NCBI RefSeq assembly: GCF_005233875.1
Contig: NZ_SZPZ01000006.1
Location: 62,001-126,000, forward strand
Length of the DNA stretch: 64,000 bases
From: Kribbella jiaozuonensis
GTDB taxonomy: Bacteria; Actinomycetota; Actinomycetes; Propionibacteriales; Kribbellaceae
Reading direction: 5' to 3'
Shown here: one piece after another, positions 41,255-57,483 of the stretch
Layout: each line of letters starts with the position of its first letter
Position numbering within the stretch: position 1 is the first letter of the stretch
Program-made: the position numbers and the translations under genes
Notes under the pieces: model-generated
Told to the model about the DNA's origin: nothing
Database searches by the model: none
The model's input: only the letters and a program-made list of their open reading frames with translations

Positions 41255-42579
41255 GCAGACTCATTTCGCACAAGGTCCTCGGCGTCGCCTTCATCGGCGT
41301 GCTGTGCTTCCTGCTCTGGTTGACGTACGCGTTCTACGCGAAGGTCTTCACCAAGACCGTGGACATCGAGCTGAAGACCAGCCACATCGGCCTGCAGCTG
41401 AATGACCACGCCGACGTGAAGCTGCGCGGGATCATCGTCGGCGAGGTCCGCGGGGTCTCGACCGACGGCGACGAGGCGACCGTCCGGCTGTCGCTGAAGC
41501 CCGACCAGGTCGACGAGATCTCCAGCGCGGTCAGCGCCCGGATCCTGCCGAAGACCCTGTTCGGCGAGAAGTACGTCGCACTCGTGCCGCCGAGCGGCCC
41601 CGAAGGACGGCACATCAAGGCCGGCGACGTGATCAGCCGCGACAAGACCGCGGTCGGCATCGAGATCGAGAAGGTGCTGAACGACGCGCTGCCGCTGCTG
41701 CAGGCCGTCGACCCGGCCGACCTGAACGCCACGCTGAACACGCTGGCGACCGCGCTCGAGGGCCGCGGCACCGAGATCGCCGGCACGCTGACCCAGCTCG
41801 ACGGCTACCTGAAGAAGCTGAACCCGAGCATCCCGAAGCTGATGGACGCCCTGGTCAAGCTCACCCAGGTCTCCGATCTGTACGGCGACGTCACGCCCGA
41901 CCTGGTCCGCGCCCTGCGCAACCTGACCATCACCGGCAACACCGTGGTGGAGAAGGAACAGCAGCTGCAGCAGTTCTTCGGCAACGTGCAGAACCTGTCG
42001 ACGACCGGCAACGCGTTCCTCAAGGAGAACGAGGACCGCGTGATCCGGCTCGGCCAGGTCAGCCGCCCGGTGCTCGACCTGCTGGAGAAGTACTCGCCCG
42101 AGGTGCCGTGCTTCCTCCAGGTGATGGCCGACACCGCGCCGGTCCTCAACGACACGTTCCGCGACGGCCGGCTGAACATCAACCTCGAACTGATCACCAA
42201 CCAGCCCACGCCGTACGAGCCGAACGAGCTGCCCGCCTACAAGGACCACCGAGGCCCGACCTGCGTCGGCCGGAACTACAGCGTCCCGGGGGAGAAGCCC
42301 GGCCCGTACAACCAGGAGAACCCGGCGCCGTACGTCACCGGTGACGACGGTGTGATCGGTGACCACAACAAGAACCAGCGCTTCCCGCTCAACGTCCAGC
42401 TGAACCGCGCGATGCCGGGGTTCGCGATGGACACCCAGGGCGTCGGTACGCCGGCCGAGCAGAAGGTCGTCGATTCGGTCGTCGGCCCCGAGATGGGTCT
42501 CGCGCCGAGCGACGTACCGGACCTGACCACGCTGATGGTCGGCCCGCTGCTCCGCGGAGGTCAGGTGAATCTAAGGTGA
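41251..42579 (+). CDS. mceA: Mce family protein A
   Basis: A 442-residue MCE protein: N-terminal transmembrane anchor (residues ~8-28), MCE/MlaD domain (~38-115, with LNDHADVKLRGIIVGEVRGVS), a helical coiled segment (~150-290) and a C-terminal tail. Six such proteins form the hexameric tunnel that carries lipids or sterols across the periplasm-like space. The ATG overlaps yrbEB. The stop codon lies inside the left arm of the 163-bp palindrome before mceB. Confidence 0.92.
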   Translation: MSRLISHKVLGVAFIGVLCFLLWLTYAFYAKVFTKTVDIELKTSHIGLQLNDHADVKLRGIIVGEVRGVSTDGDEATVRLSLKPDQVDEISSAVSARILPKTLFGEKYVALVPPSGPEGRHIKAGDVISRDKTAVGIEIEKVLNDALPLLQAVDPADLNATLNTLATALEGRGTEIAGTLTQLDGYLKKLNPSIPKLMDALVKLTQVSDLYGDVTPDLVRALRNLTITGNTVVEKEQQLQQFFGNVQNLSTTGNAFLKENEDRVIRLGQVSRPVLDLLEKYSPEVPCFLQVMADTAPVLNDTFRDGRLNINLELITNQPTPYEPNELPAYKDHRGPTCVGRNYSVPGEKPGPYNQENPAPYVTGDDGVIGDHNKNQRFPLNVQLNRAMPGFAMDTQGVGTPAEQKVVDSVVGPEMGLAPSDVPDLTTLMVGPLLRGGQVNLR

Positions 42580-42737
42580 CCCCCCTCGACTGTTCGGCAC
42601 GCATCTCCGGCGCCCAGGCGGGCACCTCGCTGCGTTGTCGTCGGTGCACGATGAAACCCGCATCGTGCGCCTCTTCCGCCTTGCGATGCACCCGCCTGGA
42701 CACCGGAGCTGCGCACCAACAGCCGAGGGGGGTCACC
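42575..42737. repeat. 163-bp near-palindrome between mceA and mceB
   Basis: The ends are perfect 14-bp inverted repeats, GGTGACCCCCCTCG (42575-42588) and its complement (42724-42737). The homology continues inward: most of the 77-79 nt of each arm match, down to TGCACGATG/CATCGTGCG around a 7-nt loop (42654-42660). It contains no credible ORF. It overlaps the mceA stop and contains the G-rich Shine-Dalgarno of mceB. It could be a MITE/REP-like insertion or a regulatory RNA structure. Confidence 0.8.
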
Positions 42738-42739
42738 CG

Positions 42740-43771
42740 GTGAGCTTCTTCGACAAGAAGACGACGTTCGACACCGTCCGGCTCGGCATCTTCGTGGTGA
42801 TCACCACGATCGCGACCGCGCTGCTCGCCGTGACGATCGGCAACATCACCTTCAACTCGACGACGAAGTACCGGGCCGTGTTCACCGACGCGGTCGGGCT
42901 GAACCAGGGTGACGACATCCGGATCGCCGGTGTGAAGGTCGGTCAGGTCGACAAGATCCAGCTGTACCAGAACACGTTGGCGATGGTGACCTTCAGCGTC
43001 GACTCCGATCAGGTCGTCGACACCTCGACGCATGCCACGCTGCGGTACCGGAACCTCGTCGGCAACCGGTACGTCGCGCTGACCGACGGCGTCGGTGGCG
43101 GCGAGCGGCTGAAGAAGAACGGGATCATCCCGAAGGAGCACACGACCCCCGCGCTCGATCTGTCGGTGCTCTTCAACGGCTTCAAGCCGCTGTTCACCGC
43201 ATTGACGCCCGCGGACGTGAACCAGTTCGCCTTCGAGGTGATCAAGGTGCTGCAGGGCGAGGGCGGCACGATCGAGTCACTGCTCGCGAGGACCGCGTCG
43301 CTGACGACCACGCTGGCCGACGCGGACCAGGTGATCGGCGACCTGATCACGAACCTGACCTCGACGCTGCAGATCGTCTCGCAGCGGCAGCAGAACTTCT
43401 CCCAGTTGCTGGTCAACCTGCAGCAGTTCATCACCGGTCTGAGCCAGGACGTCACCCCGATCCTGAACTCGCTCGGCTCGATCAACTCGCTGAACACCAA
43501 GACCGCCGGACTGCTGCAGCAGACCCGGGTGCCGATCAAGGCCGACCTGGACAAGCTGCGGATCACCGCGTCGACGCTGGACGACACCCAGGCGATCTGG
43601 GTGAAGACCCTGCAGTTCATGCCGCAGAAGCTGAACACGATGACCCGCACCGCGTCGTACGGCTCCTGGTTCAACTTCTACCTGTGCAACTTCGACGGCA
43701 ACGTCACGCTGCCCACAGGGACTCGCATTCCGGTCGCCTACGACCTCAACTCGGCGAGGTGCAAGAAGTGA
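42740..43771 (+). CDS. mceB: Mce family protein B
   Basis: A 343-residue MCE protein with N-terminal transmembrane helix (~15-35) and MCE domain (FTDAVGLNQGDDIRIAGVKVGQVDKIQL), then a long helical region and a C-terminal domain with two Cys (YLCNF, SARCKK). GTG 42740 is three nt after the palindrome, whose GAGGGGGG would act as ribosome-binding site. A longer frame from 42635 is encoded in the palindrome and is not conserved-looking. It overlaps mceC by 4 nt. Confidence 0.9.
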   Translation: MSFFDKKTTFDTVRLGIFVVITTIATALLAVTIGNITFNSTTKYRAVFTDAVGLNQGDDIRIAGVKVGQVDKIQLYQNTLAMVTFSVDSDQVVDTSTHATLRYRNLVGNRYVALTDGVGGGERLKKNGIIPKEHTTPALDLSVLFNGFKPLFTALTPADVNQFAFEVIKVLQGEGGTIESLLARTASLTTTLADADQVIGDLITNLTSTLQIVSQRQQNFSQLLVNLQQFITGLSQDVTPILNSLGSINSLNTKTAGLLQQTRVPIKADLDKLRITASTLDDTQAIWVKTLQFMPQKLNTMTRTASYGSWFNFYLCNFDGNVTLPTGTRIPVAYDLNSARCKK

Positions 43772-44781
43772 AGCCCTTCCGCGAGCAGAACCAGGTGACG
43801 ATCGGCGTCATCGGGCTGACCGTGATCGGCCTGATCATGCTGGCCGCGTTCAAGGCGCAGGACCTGCCGCTGATCGGCGGCGGGACGAAGTACTCCGCGC
43901 AGTTCTCCGAGGCCGGCGGGCTGAAGCCGAACGACGAGATCCGGGTGGCCGGCGTCCGCGTCGGCAAGGTCCGCAAGGTCGAGCTCGAGGGCACCCACGT
44001 CCGGGTCGACTTCGTCGTCGACAAGGGCGTGAAGCTCGGCGACCAGACCGGCGCCGAGATGAAGATCAAGACCCTGCTCGGCCAGAAGTACCTGAAGCTC
44101 GACCCGGCCGGCCAGGGCCAGCTCAAGGCCGGCTCGGAGATCCCGCTGGCGCGCACGGTCTCGGCGTACGACGTCGTGGACGCGTTCACCGATCTGGCCA
44201 ACACCACCGAGCGGATCAACACCGCGCAGCTGGCCAGGGCCTTGGACACGTTGTCGGCGACGTTCAAGAACACGCCCGAAGAGGTCAAGGCCTCGCTGAC
44301 CGGGCTGTCGCGGCTGTCGCGCAACGTCGCCGCCCGGGACGAGCAGCTGAAGTCGTTGCTCCAGCACTCGAACGTGGTCACCAAGGTTCTTGCCGACCGC
44401 AACCAGCAGCTGATCAAGCTGATGAAGGACGGCAACACCGTCTTCCAGGCCGTGCAGGCGCGGCGGGCGCTGATCCACCAGTTGCTGGTCTCGACGCAGC
44501 AGCTGGCCTCGCAGATCACCGCGCTGGTCCGGGAGAACCGCAAGGACCTCGCCCCGACGCTGCAGAAGGTCAACGCGGTCCTCGCCGTACTGCTGCAGAA
44601 CCAGAACTCCCTGGACGCGAGCATCAAGGGCCTCGCGCCGTTCGTCCGGGTCTTCACCAACACGCTCGGTACCGGGCCGTGGTTCGACACCTACCTGCAG
44701 AACCTCGCGCCGGTCCCGGAGATCCCGCTGCCCAAGGTGCCGATCCCCGGCCTGCCGGCGATCCTGGGAGGTGGCGGCTGA
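43768..44781 (+). CDS. mceC: Mce family protein C
   Basis: A 337-residue MCE protein: transmembrane anchor (~12-32), MCE domain (FSEAGGLKPNDEIRVAGVRVGKVRKVEL) and a helical domain with Pro-rich C-terminus (PEIPLPKVPIPGLP). GTG 43768 overlaps the mceB stop. One subunit of the predicted MceA-F hexamer. Confidence 0.92.
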   Translation: MKPFREQNQVTIGVIGLTVIGLIMLAAFKAQDLPLIGGGTKYSAQFSEAGGLKPNDEIRVAGVRVGKVRKVELEGTHVRVDFVVDKGVKLGDQTGAEMKIKTLLGQKYLKLDPAGQGQLKAGSEIPLARTVSAYDVVDAFTDLANTTERINTAQLARALDTLSATFKNTPEEVKASLTGLSRLSRNVAARDEQLKSLLQHSNVVTKVLADRNQQLIKLMKDGNTVFQAVQARRALIHQLLVSTQQLASQITALVRENRKDLAPTLQKVNAVLAVLLQNQNSLDASIKGLAPFVRVFTNTLGTGPWFDTYLQNLAPVPEIPLPKVPIPGLPAILGGGG

Positions 44782-45971
44782 TGAAGGTCAACGCCCTGTC
44801 CCGGCTGATCGCGATCGGCGTGGTCGTGGTGATCCTCGCGGTCAGCGCCGTGACGCTGTGGCCGAAGCCCGCGCGGGTGACGGCGACGGCGTACTTCCCG
44901 CGCGCAGTCTCGGTGTACCCGGGGTCCGACGTACGGATCCTCGGGATCAAGGTCGGCGAGGTGGAGAGCATCACGCCGGCCGGTCGGACCGTCCGGGTGA
45001 AGTTCTGGTGGGATGCGAAGCACAAGGTGCCGGCGACCGCGAAAGCCGTCATCGCCTCGCCGTCGATCGTCGCCGACCGGTACATCCAGCTCACCCCGGC
45101 GTACTCCAAGGGTGACGTGATGGCCGACGGCGCACAGATCCCGATCGAGCGGACCGCCGTACCGCTGGAGCTCGACCAGATCTACCAGAGCCTGAACGAC
45201 CTGTCCGTGGCGCTCGGACCGAAGGGCGCGAACGACCAGGGCGCGCTCGCGCGACTGCTGGACGTCTCGGCCAAGAACCTGAACGGCCAGGGCGCCAAAC
45301 TGAACCAGACCATCACCGACGTCTCGAAGCTGACCAGCACGCTGTCGGGCAACTCCTCGGCGCTGTTCAACACGATCCGGCAGCTGCAGACCTTCGTGTC
45401 CGCGCTGGCCGCGAACGACCAGCTGGTCCGCCAGTTCAACTCGAACTTCGCCTCGGTCTCCACGACCCTGGCCGGCGAGCGGAAGGATCTCGGCGCCGCT
45501 TTGTCGCTGCTGGCCACCGCGCTCGGCGAGGTCGCGACGTTCGTCAAGGACAACAGGGGACTGGTGAAGTCGACGGTCAGCCAAGCAACGCAGCTGTCGC
45601 AGATCCTGGTGAAGGAGAAGGCCGCGATCGCCGAGGTGCTCGACACCGCGCCGCTCGGTCTCGGCAACCTGGCCCGGATCTACAACCCGCAGTTCGGCAC
45701 GCTGGACCAGCGCATCAACCCCGCTCAGCTGGACGATCCGGCCACGTTCGTCTGCTCGCTGCTGCTGCAGGTGAACCAGCCGTTGTCGAGCTGCTCGGCG
45801 CTGAAGCCGGTCCTCGACGCGCTCGCCAAGCTGCCGCTGATCACCCAGCTGACCGGCGCCAACGCGCCCGTGAGCGGCGGTCCGGCCGGTACGCCGTGGG
45901 CTCCGCCCGCGAAGGCCCCGCTGAACAGCCCCGACCCGGTCGATCCGACGCTCGGGGGGTTGGTCAAGTGA
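44781..45971 (+). CDS. mceD: Mce family protein D
   Basis: A 396-residue MCE protein: anchor at residues ~8-28, MCE domain (YPGSDVRILGIKVGEVESITPAGRTVRVKF), long helical stretch, Pro-rich tail. The ATG at 44781 shares its A with the mceC stop (TGATG). It overlaps mceE by 4 nt. Confidence 0.92.
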   Translation: MKVNALSRLIAIGVVVVILAVSAVTLWPKPARVTATAYFPRAVSVYPGSDVRILGIKVGEVESITPAGRTVRVKFWWDAKHKVPATAKAVIASPSIVADRYIQLTPAYSKGDVMADGAQIPIERTAVPLELDQIYQSLNDLSVALGPKGANDQGALARLLDVSAKNLNGQGAKLNQTITDVSKLTSTLSGNSSALFNTIRQLQTFVSALAANDQLVRQFNSNFASVSTTLAGERKDLGAALSLLATALGEVATFVKDNRGLVKSTVSQATQLSQILVKEKAAIAEVLDTAPLGLGNLARIYNPQFGTLDQRINPAQLDDPATFVCSLLLQVNQPLSSCSALKPVLDALAKLPLITQLTGANAPVSGGPAGTPWAPPAKAPLNSPDPVDPTLGGLVK

Positions 45972-47212
45972 AACGCCCCAGAATCCAACGCCGTACGTCG
46001 ATCGTCGCCGGCGTGATCGCCCTGGTGACCTTGCTGACCGGATGCGATTTCAGCGTGTACTCGCTGCCGTTGCCGGGTGGCGCGAAGATCAAGGGGCCGT
46101 CGTACACGGTCACTGTCGAGTTCGCCGACGTCCTGGACCTGGTGCCGAAGTCGACGGTGAAGGTCGACGACGTCACCGTCGGCACGGTCGAGAAGGTCTG
46201 GCTGGACGGGTACATCGCGAAGGTGCGGATCAAGCTGCCGAAGAGCCTCGCGCTGCCGGACAACACGCACGCCACGATCCGGCAGACCAGCCTGCTCGGC
46301 GAGAAGTTCGTGTCGTTGTCGCGGCCGACCGGGTCGGAGCAGCCGCGCGGCAAGCTCGAGAACGGCGAGCTGATCCCGCTGTCGCGGACGACCAGCAACG
46401 TCGAGGTCGAGGAAGTCCTGTCCGCACTCTCGCTGCTGCTGAACGGCGGCGGCGTGGCTCAGCTGCAGATCATCACCCAGGAGCTGAACAAGGCGCTGAC
46501 CGGCAACGAGCCCGCCATCCGGGACGTGCTGACCCAGCTGAACACCTTCGTCGGCACCCTGGACCAGAACAAGGCGCGGATCGTCACCGCGATCACCGCG
46601 GTCGATGCGCTGGCCAAGAAACTCAACGCGCAGAAGGCGACGCTGGCGACCGCGATCGACTCGCTGCCGAAGTCGATCGCGACCCTGGACAAGCAGCGGG
46701 CCGCGCTGGTCAAGACGCTGCAGGCGCTGGCGACCCTCGGCAACACCGCGACCCGGGTGATCACCTCGGCGCAGAAGGACCTGGTCGCCAACCTGCAGTC
46801 GCTGTACCCGATCCTGACCAAGCTGGCCGAGGCCGGGGCGAACCTGCCGAAGTCGCTGGAGCTGCTGTTCACCTACCCGTTCCCCGACCAGGCCGCGAAC
46901 GCCGCCAAGGGTGACTTCACCAACCTCGGGATCACGCTCGACGTGAACACGCAGAAGGCACTCAAGGGCCTGCTCGGCATCACTCTGCCGACGATCGGCC
47001 CGACGGCGCTGCCGACCGGCCGGATCAGTCTCCCGGTGCATCTGCCGACCAGCCCGGGCAAGAGCGGCATCCTGCCGACGCTCCCGGTCCCGACCGGTAC
47101 GGCGACGACCTGCATCACCCTGCTCGGGCTACCGGTCTGCACACCGCAGCTGAAGCGGTCCGGGTTCGATCCCGACCTTGCCCGTGCGCTGATGCCGGGG
47201 GCGGTCAAATGA
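45968..47212 (+). CDS. mceE: Mce family protein E, lipoprotein
   Basis: A 414-residue MCE protein with a lipoprotein signal: basic N-terminus, hydrophobic core and lipobox LLTGC (Cys26), matching MceE (LprK-like) subunits of mycobacteria. The MCE domain (VEFADVLDLVPKSTVKVDDVTVGTVEKV) and helical segment follow. GTG 45968 overlaps mceD; the stop overlaps mceF (ATGA). Confidence 0.93.
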   Translation: MKRPRIQRRTSIVAGVIALVTLLTGCDFSVYSLPLPGGAKIKGPSYTVTVEFADVLDLVPKSTVKVDDVTVGTVEKVWLDGYIAKVRIKLPKSLALPDNTHATIRQTSLLGEKFVSLSRPTGSEQPRGKLENGELIPLSRTTSNVEVEEVLSALSLLLNGGGVAQLQIITQELNKALTGNEPAIRDVLTQLNTFVGTLDQNKARIVTAITAVDALAKKLNAQKATLATAIDSLPKSIATLDKQRAALVKTLQALATLGNTATRVITSAQKDLVANLQSLYPILTKLAEAGANLPKSLELLFTYPFPDQAANAAKGDFTNLGITLDVNTQKALKGLLGITLPTIGPTALPTGRISLPVHLPTSPGKSGILPTLPVPTGTATTCITLLGLPVCTPQLKRSGFDPDLARALMPGAVK

Positions 47213-48498
47213 TCACCAGAGCGGTCCGGATCCAGCTGATGGTGTTCCTGCTGATCACCGTCGTCGGCGTCGCGTTCGTCGGCGCGAAGTACGCCCAGGT
47301 CGACAAGCTGATCGTCGACACCGACTACACCGTCAGCGCCAGCTTCGCCGAGTCCGGCGGCATCTTCTCCGGCGCCGAGGTGTCGTACCGCGGCCAACCG
47401 GTCGGCCGGGTCGGTCAGCTCAAGCTGCTGTCCGACGGCGTCGACGTGAACCTCGTGATCGAGAAGAAGTTCAAGATCCCGAACGACCTGATGGCCGTGG
47501 TCGCGAACCGGTCCGCGATCGGCGAGCAGTACGTCGACCTGCAGCCGCGCCGCGACGGAGCGCCGTACCTGCAGAACAACTCGAAGATCGCGCGCCAGGA
47601 CACCGCCGTACCGATCGACACCACCGAACTGCTGCTGAACCTCGACCAGCTGGTGAACTCGGTCGACAAGAACAGCCTGAAGACGACCGTCCGCGAGCTC
47701 GGCGAGGCGCTGAAGGGCAAGGGCACCGATCTGCAGAAGATCATCGACAGCTCGGGCCAGCTGATCGACACCGCGGACGCGAACGTGCTGCAGACGATCA
47801 AGCTGATCAACGACGGCGACACCGTGCTCGCCACCCAGGTGGCCAGCGGTGACGCGATCAAGACCTGGGCGAAGAACCTCGCGCTGCTGTCCGACACCCT
47901 GGTCAGCTCGGACGCGAACCTGCGCAAGGTGATCGACCAGGGCTCGCTCGCGTCCACCCAGCTGACCGGCCTGATCCAGGACAACCGCGCGGACATCGCG
48001 GTGCTGCTGGGTAACCTGCTGACGGTGAGCGAACTGACCGCGGTCCGGCTGGATGCCGTCGAGCAGCTGTTCGTCGTCTACCCGGCGGTGGCGATGGGCG
48101 GGTACGTCGTACCGGCCAAGGACCCGGGCACCGGGCACTACGACGCCCACTTCGGGCTGGTCGTCGGCCTCACCCCGCCGGCCTGCCGGCCCGGGTACGG
48201 CGGCACCGCCAAGCGGGTCCCGCAGAACACCGCGAACACCCCGGCCAACACCAAGGCCGGCTGTACGGCGAGCCCGTCGAGCGGGATCAACGTCCGCGGC
48301 TCGCAGAACAAGCCGGGCCCGTCGTCGCGCGACCTGAACCGGACCGGCTACGGGGTCGGGTACGACCCGGTCACCGGCGAGGCCGGCGGGTCCGGCGGGA
48401 TGCCGGCGATGACGCTCGGCTCGACCGGCGGTCAGGAGGAGCTGCTCGGCAGCGACTCCTGGAAGGCCCTGATTCTCGGACCGGTGACGAGCAAGTGA
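47209..48498 (+). CDS. mceF: Mce family protein F
   Basis: A 429-residue MCE protein: N-terminal helix (~8-28), MCE domain (FAESGGIFSGAEVSYRGQPVGRVGQLKL), helical region and a long Gly/Pro/Asn-rich tail with two Cys. It completes the A-F set. Its stop overlaps the next ATG (TGATG). Confidence 0.92.
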   Translation: MITRAVRIQLMVFLLITVVGVAFVGAKYAQVDKLIVDTDYTVSASFAESGGIFSGAEVSYRGQPVGRVGQLKLLSDGVDVNLVIEKKFKIPNDLMAVVANRSAIGEQYVDLQPRRDGAPYLQNNSKIARQDTAVPIDTTELLLNLDQLVNSVDKNSLKTTVRELGEALKGKGTDLQKIIDSSGQLIDTADANVLQTIKLINDGDTVLATQVASGDAIKTWAKNLALLSDTLVSSDANLRKVIDQGSLASTQLTGLIQDNRADIAVLLGNLLTVSELTAVRLDAVEQLFVVYPAVAMGGYVVPAKDPGTGHYDAHFGLVVGLTPPACRPGYGGTAKRVPQNTANTPANTKAGCTASPSSGINVRGSQNKPGPSSRDLNRTGYGVGYDPVTGEAGGSGGMPAMTLGSTGGQEELLGSDSWKALILGPVTSK

Positions 48499-48986
48499 TG
48501 GCACGGAACGGCCGGATGATTCTGGCGTGGGCGCTCAGCGTCCTGCTCCTGGTGGCACTCGCCGGGCTGACGCTGTCGGTGGTCGGCCTGAGCAAGCAGC
48601 GGGCCGCCGACTCGCAGCGCGACGGTGCGATGAAGGCGGCGCGGCAGTTGGCGCTGGACTTCACGACGTACGACTACCAGACCTGGGACGCGGACTCGAA
48701 GCGGGTGCTGGACGACTCGACCGGGCAGTTCAAACAGGAGTTCCAGTCCGGGATCGACGCCGTGAAGACCGATGTGGTGACCAACAAGGCGACCTCCAAG
48801 GGGGACGTGAAGGAGGCCGCCGTGGTTTCGAACGACAAGGACTCCGCCCAGGTGCTGGTGATCGTGAACGCAGTGGTGACGAACACGGCCTCGACCGACG
48901 GGGTCGAGCGCCGGTACCGGATCAAGCTCGACCTGGTCCGGGAGAAGAACCAGTGGCTGACCGCCGACCTCCAGGTGGTGGGCTGA
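48498..48986 (+). CDS. Mce-associated membrane protein 1
   Basis: A 162-residue single-pass membrane protein (helix ~8-30) with a ~130-residue extracytoplasmic domain resembling Mce-associated (Mas/VirB8-like) proteins that follow mce operons and stabilise the transporter. It starts in TGATG overlap with mceF and ends in overlap with the second Mas gene. Confidence 0.85.
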   Translation: MARNGRMILAWALSVLLLVALAGLTLSVVGLSKQRAADSQRDGAMKAARQLALDFTTYDYQTWDADSKRVLDDSTGQFKQEFQSGIDAVKTDVVTNKATSKGDVKEAAVVSNDKDSAQVLVIVNAVVTNTASTDGVERRYRIKLDLVREKNQWLTADLQVVG

Positions 48987-49669
48987 TGGCAGACAATCGC
49001 AACCGCCGCCCCCGCATCGCGGGCCAACGCCGGCCGAAGGCGAGCATCCAAGATGTCGCCGAGGGTGATCTGAAGATCACCGAGAGCTCTGACGAGACCC
49101 CGGTCGAGGATGTGACACCAGCCACACCTGAGCCCGCGAAGCCTTCGAAACCGAAGCCGGAAGCTCCGGTTGTCACGCAGCGTGAGCGCCGGCAGAGCGA
49201 CGTACTGCTGGCCGGACTCGGTCTGGTCGTCGTCGTGACGCTGGTCGTGGCGGCTGTGCTCGGGGTGAAGGCGTGGCACGGGAAGCAGGCCGAGGATGCC
49301 CGCGACCAGGCGGCCGCCGCGGGCCGGAAGGCAGCCGAGACGGCACTGAGCTATGACTACCGTGACCTGGACAAAAGCTTCGCCGCGGCCCGCGGGACGA
49401 TGACCCCGGACTTCGCCCAGAAGTTCGACCAGACCGCCAAGGTCGCCGGCGAACTGGCGACCAAGACCAAGGCCACGGTGAAGGCCGATGTCCGTGAGGT
49501 CGGGGTCCGCGACGGCGACGCCGACCGGGTCACGCTGATCATCTTCGTCAACCAGACGACCACCAGCACGATCACGAAGGGTAGTCCCCGGGTGGATCTG
49601 AACCGGACCCGCTTCACAATGGTCCGAAACGGCGATCGATGGCTGGTCCAGGAGATCGCCGGACTGTAA
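48986..49669 (+). CDS. Mce-associated membrane protein 2
   Basis: A 227-residue protein with a ~70-residue cytosolic Pro/Glu-rich N-terminus, one transmembrane helix (~73-95) and an extracytoplasmic domain paralogous to the preceding gene product (LSYDYRDLDKSFAAARGTMTPDF; VDLNRTRFTMVRNGDRWLV). Last gene of the mce operon. ATG 48986 overlaps the preceding stop. Confidence 0.85.
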   Translation: MADNRNRRPRIAGQRRPKASIQDVAEGDLKITESSDETPVEDVTPATPEPAKPSKPKPEAPVVTQRERRQSDVLLAGLGLVVVVTLVVAAVLGVKAWHGKQAEDARDQAAAAGRKAAETALSYDYRDLDKSFAAARGTMTPDFAQKFDQTAKVAGELATKTKATVKADVREVGVRDGDADRVTLIIFVNQTTTSTITKGSPRVDLNRTRFTMVRNGDRWLVQEIAGL

Positions 49670-49746
49670 TCTCTAGGTGACTCCGCACCAAGAGGACGCT
49701 GGGTGGCTCGTGGGTGATCTACCCGCTGGAGACCCCGGGTCGGTCC

Positions 49747-49817
49747 TTGACGGAGAGGGTGGTCCAACGGCAAACTATTGGACCCCATTGGACAGGCTTG
49801 CCTGGATCATGTAGCCT
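49747..49817 (+). promoter_or_regulatory. Candidate rpoB promoters
   Basis: The 262-bp gap before rpoB offers TTGGAC (49788-49793) with TAGCCT (49812-49817), 18-bp spacer, and upstream TTGACG (49747-49752) with the weaker CAAACT (49771-49776), also 18 bp. The downstream pair leaves a ~110-nt leader. Confidence 0.45.
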
Positions 49818-49931
49818 ATTGCTTTGCGCTGCCTTTTTCCTCGCCTCGGCTCGGGTCTCGACTTGACTGGGGCGGCTTGGCGTGCGCTCCCAGCACCGAT
49901 GTGATTTTGCGAGCCCGTGGAAGGACGCCCC

Positions 49932-53414
<3,483 letters not shown>

Positions 53415-53482
53415 GCGGGTTGCCGCTTGACATCAACAACCAACTCACTCAGACCACTTTTAGCAACGGGAGATAACACATC

Positions 53483-57343
<3,861 letters not shown>

Positions 57344-57359
57344 TTCGAGTCACCCCGCC

Positions 57360-57395
57360 CGAGGGCGGCATCCCCATCCGGGGGTGCCGCCCTCG
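57360..57395 (+). terminator. Terminator of rpoB-rpoC
   Basis: CGAGGGCGGCATCCCC (57360-57375) pairs with GGGGGTGCCGCCCTCG (57380-57395), a 16-bp stem with one G-T pair and a 4-nt loop, 17 bp after rpoC. Confidence 0.9.
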
Positions 57396-57483
57396 CGGCA
57401 TTTACGCGCCGGTACGACCAGGCTTGGAGAAGACACTCGGGGTGGCGGCTGAAAGTGTGGGCGGGATAGGCCAAGATTGGTGC

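Noticed and set aside
42635..42739. N-terminal extension of MceB
   Set aside because: Encoded within the 163-bp palindrome and lacking the usual Mce N-terminus; GTG 42740 gives a normal anchor helix.
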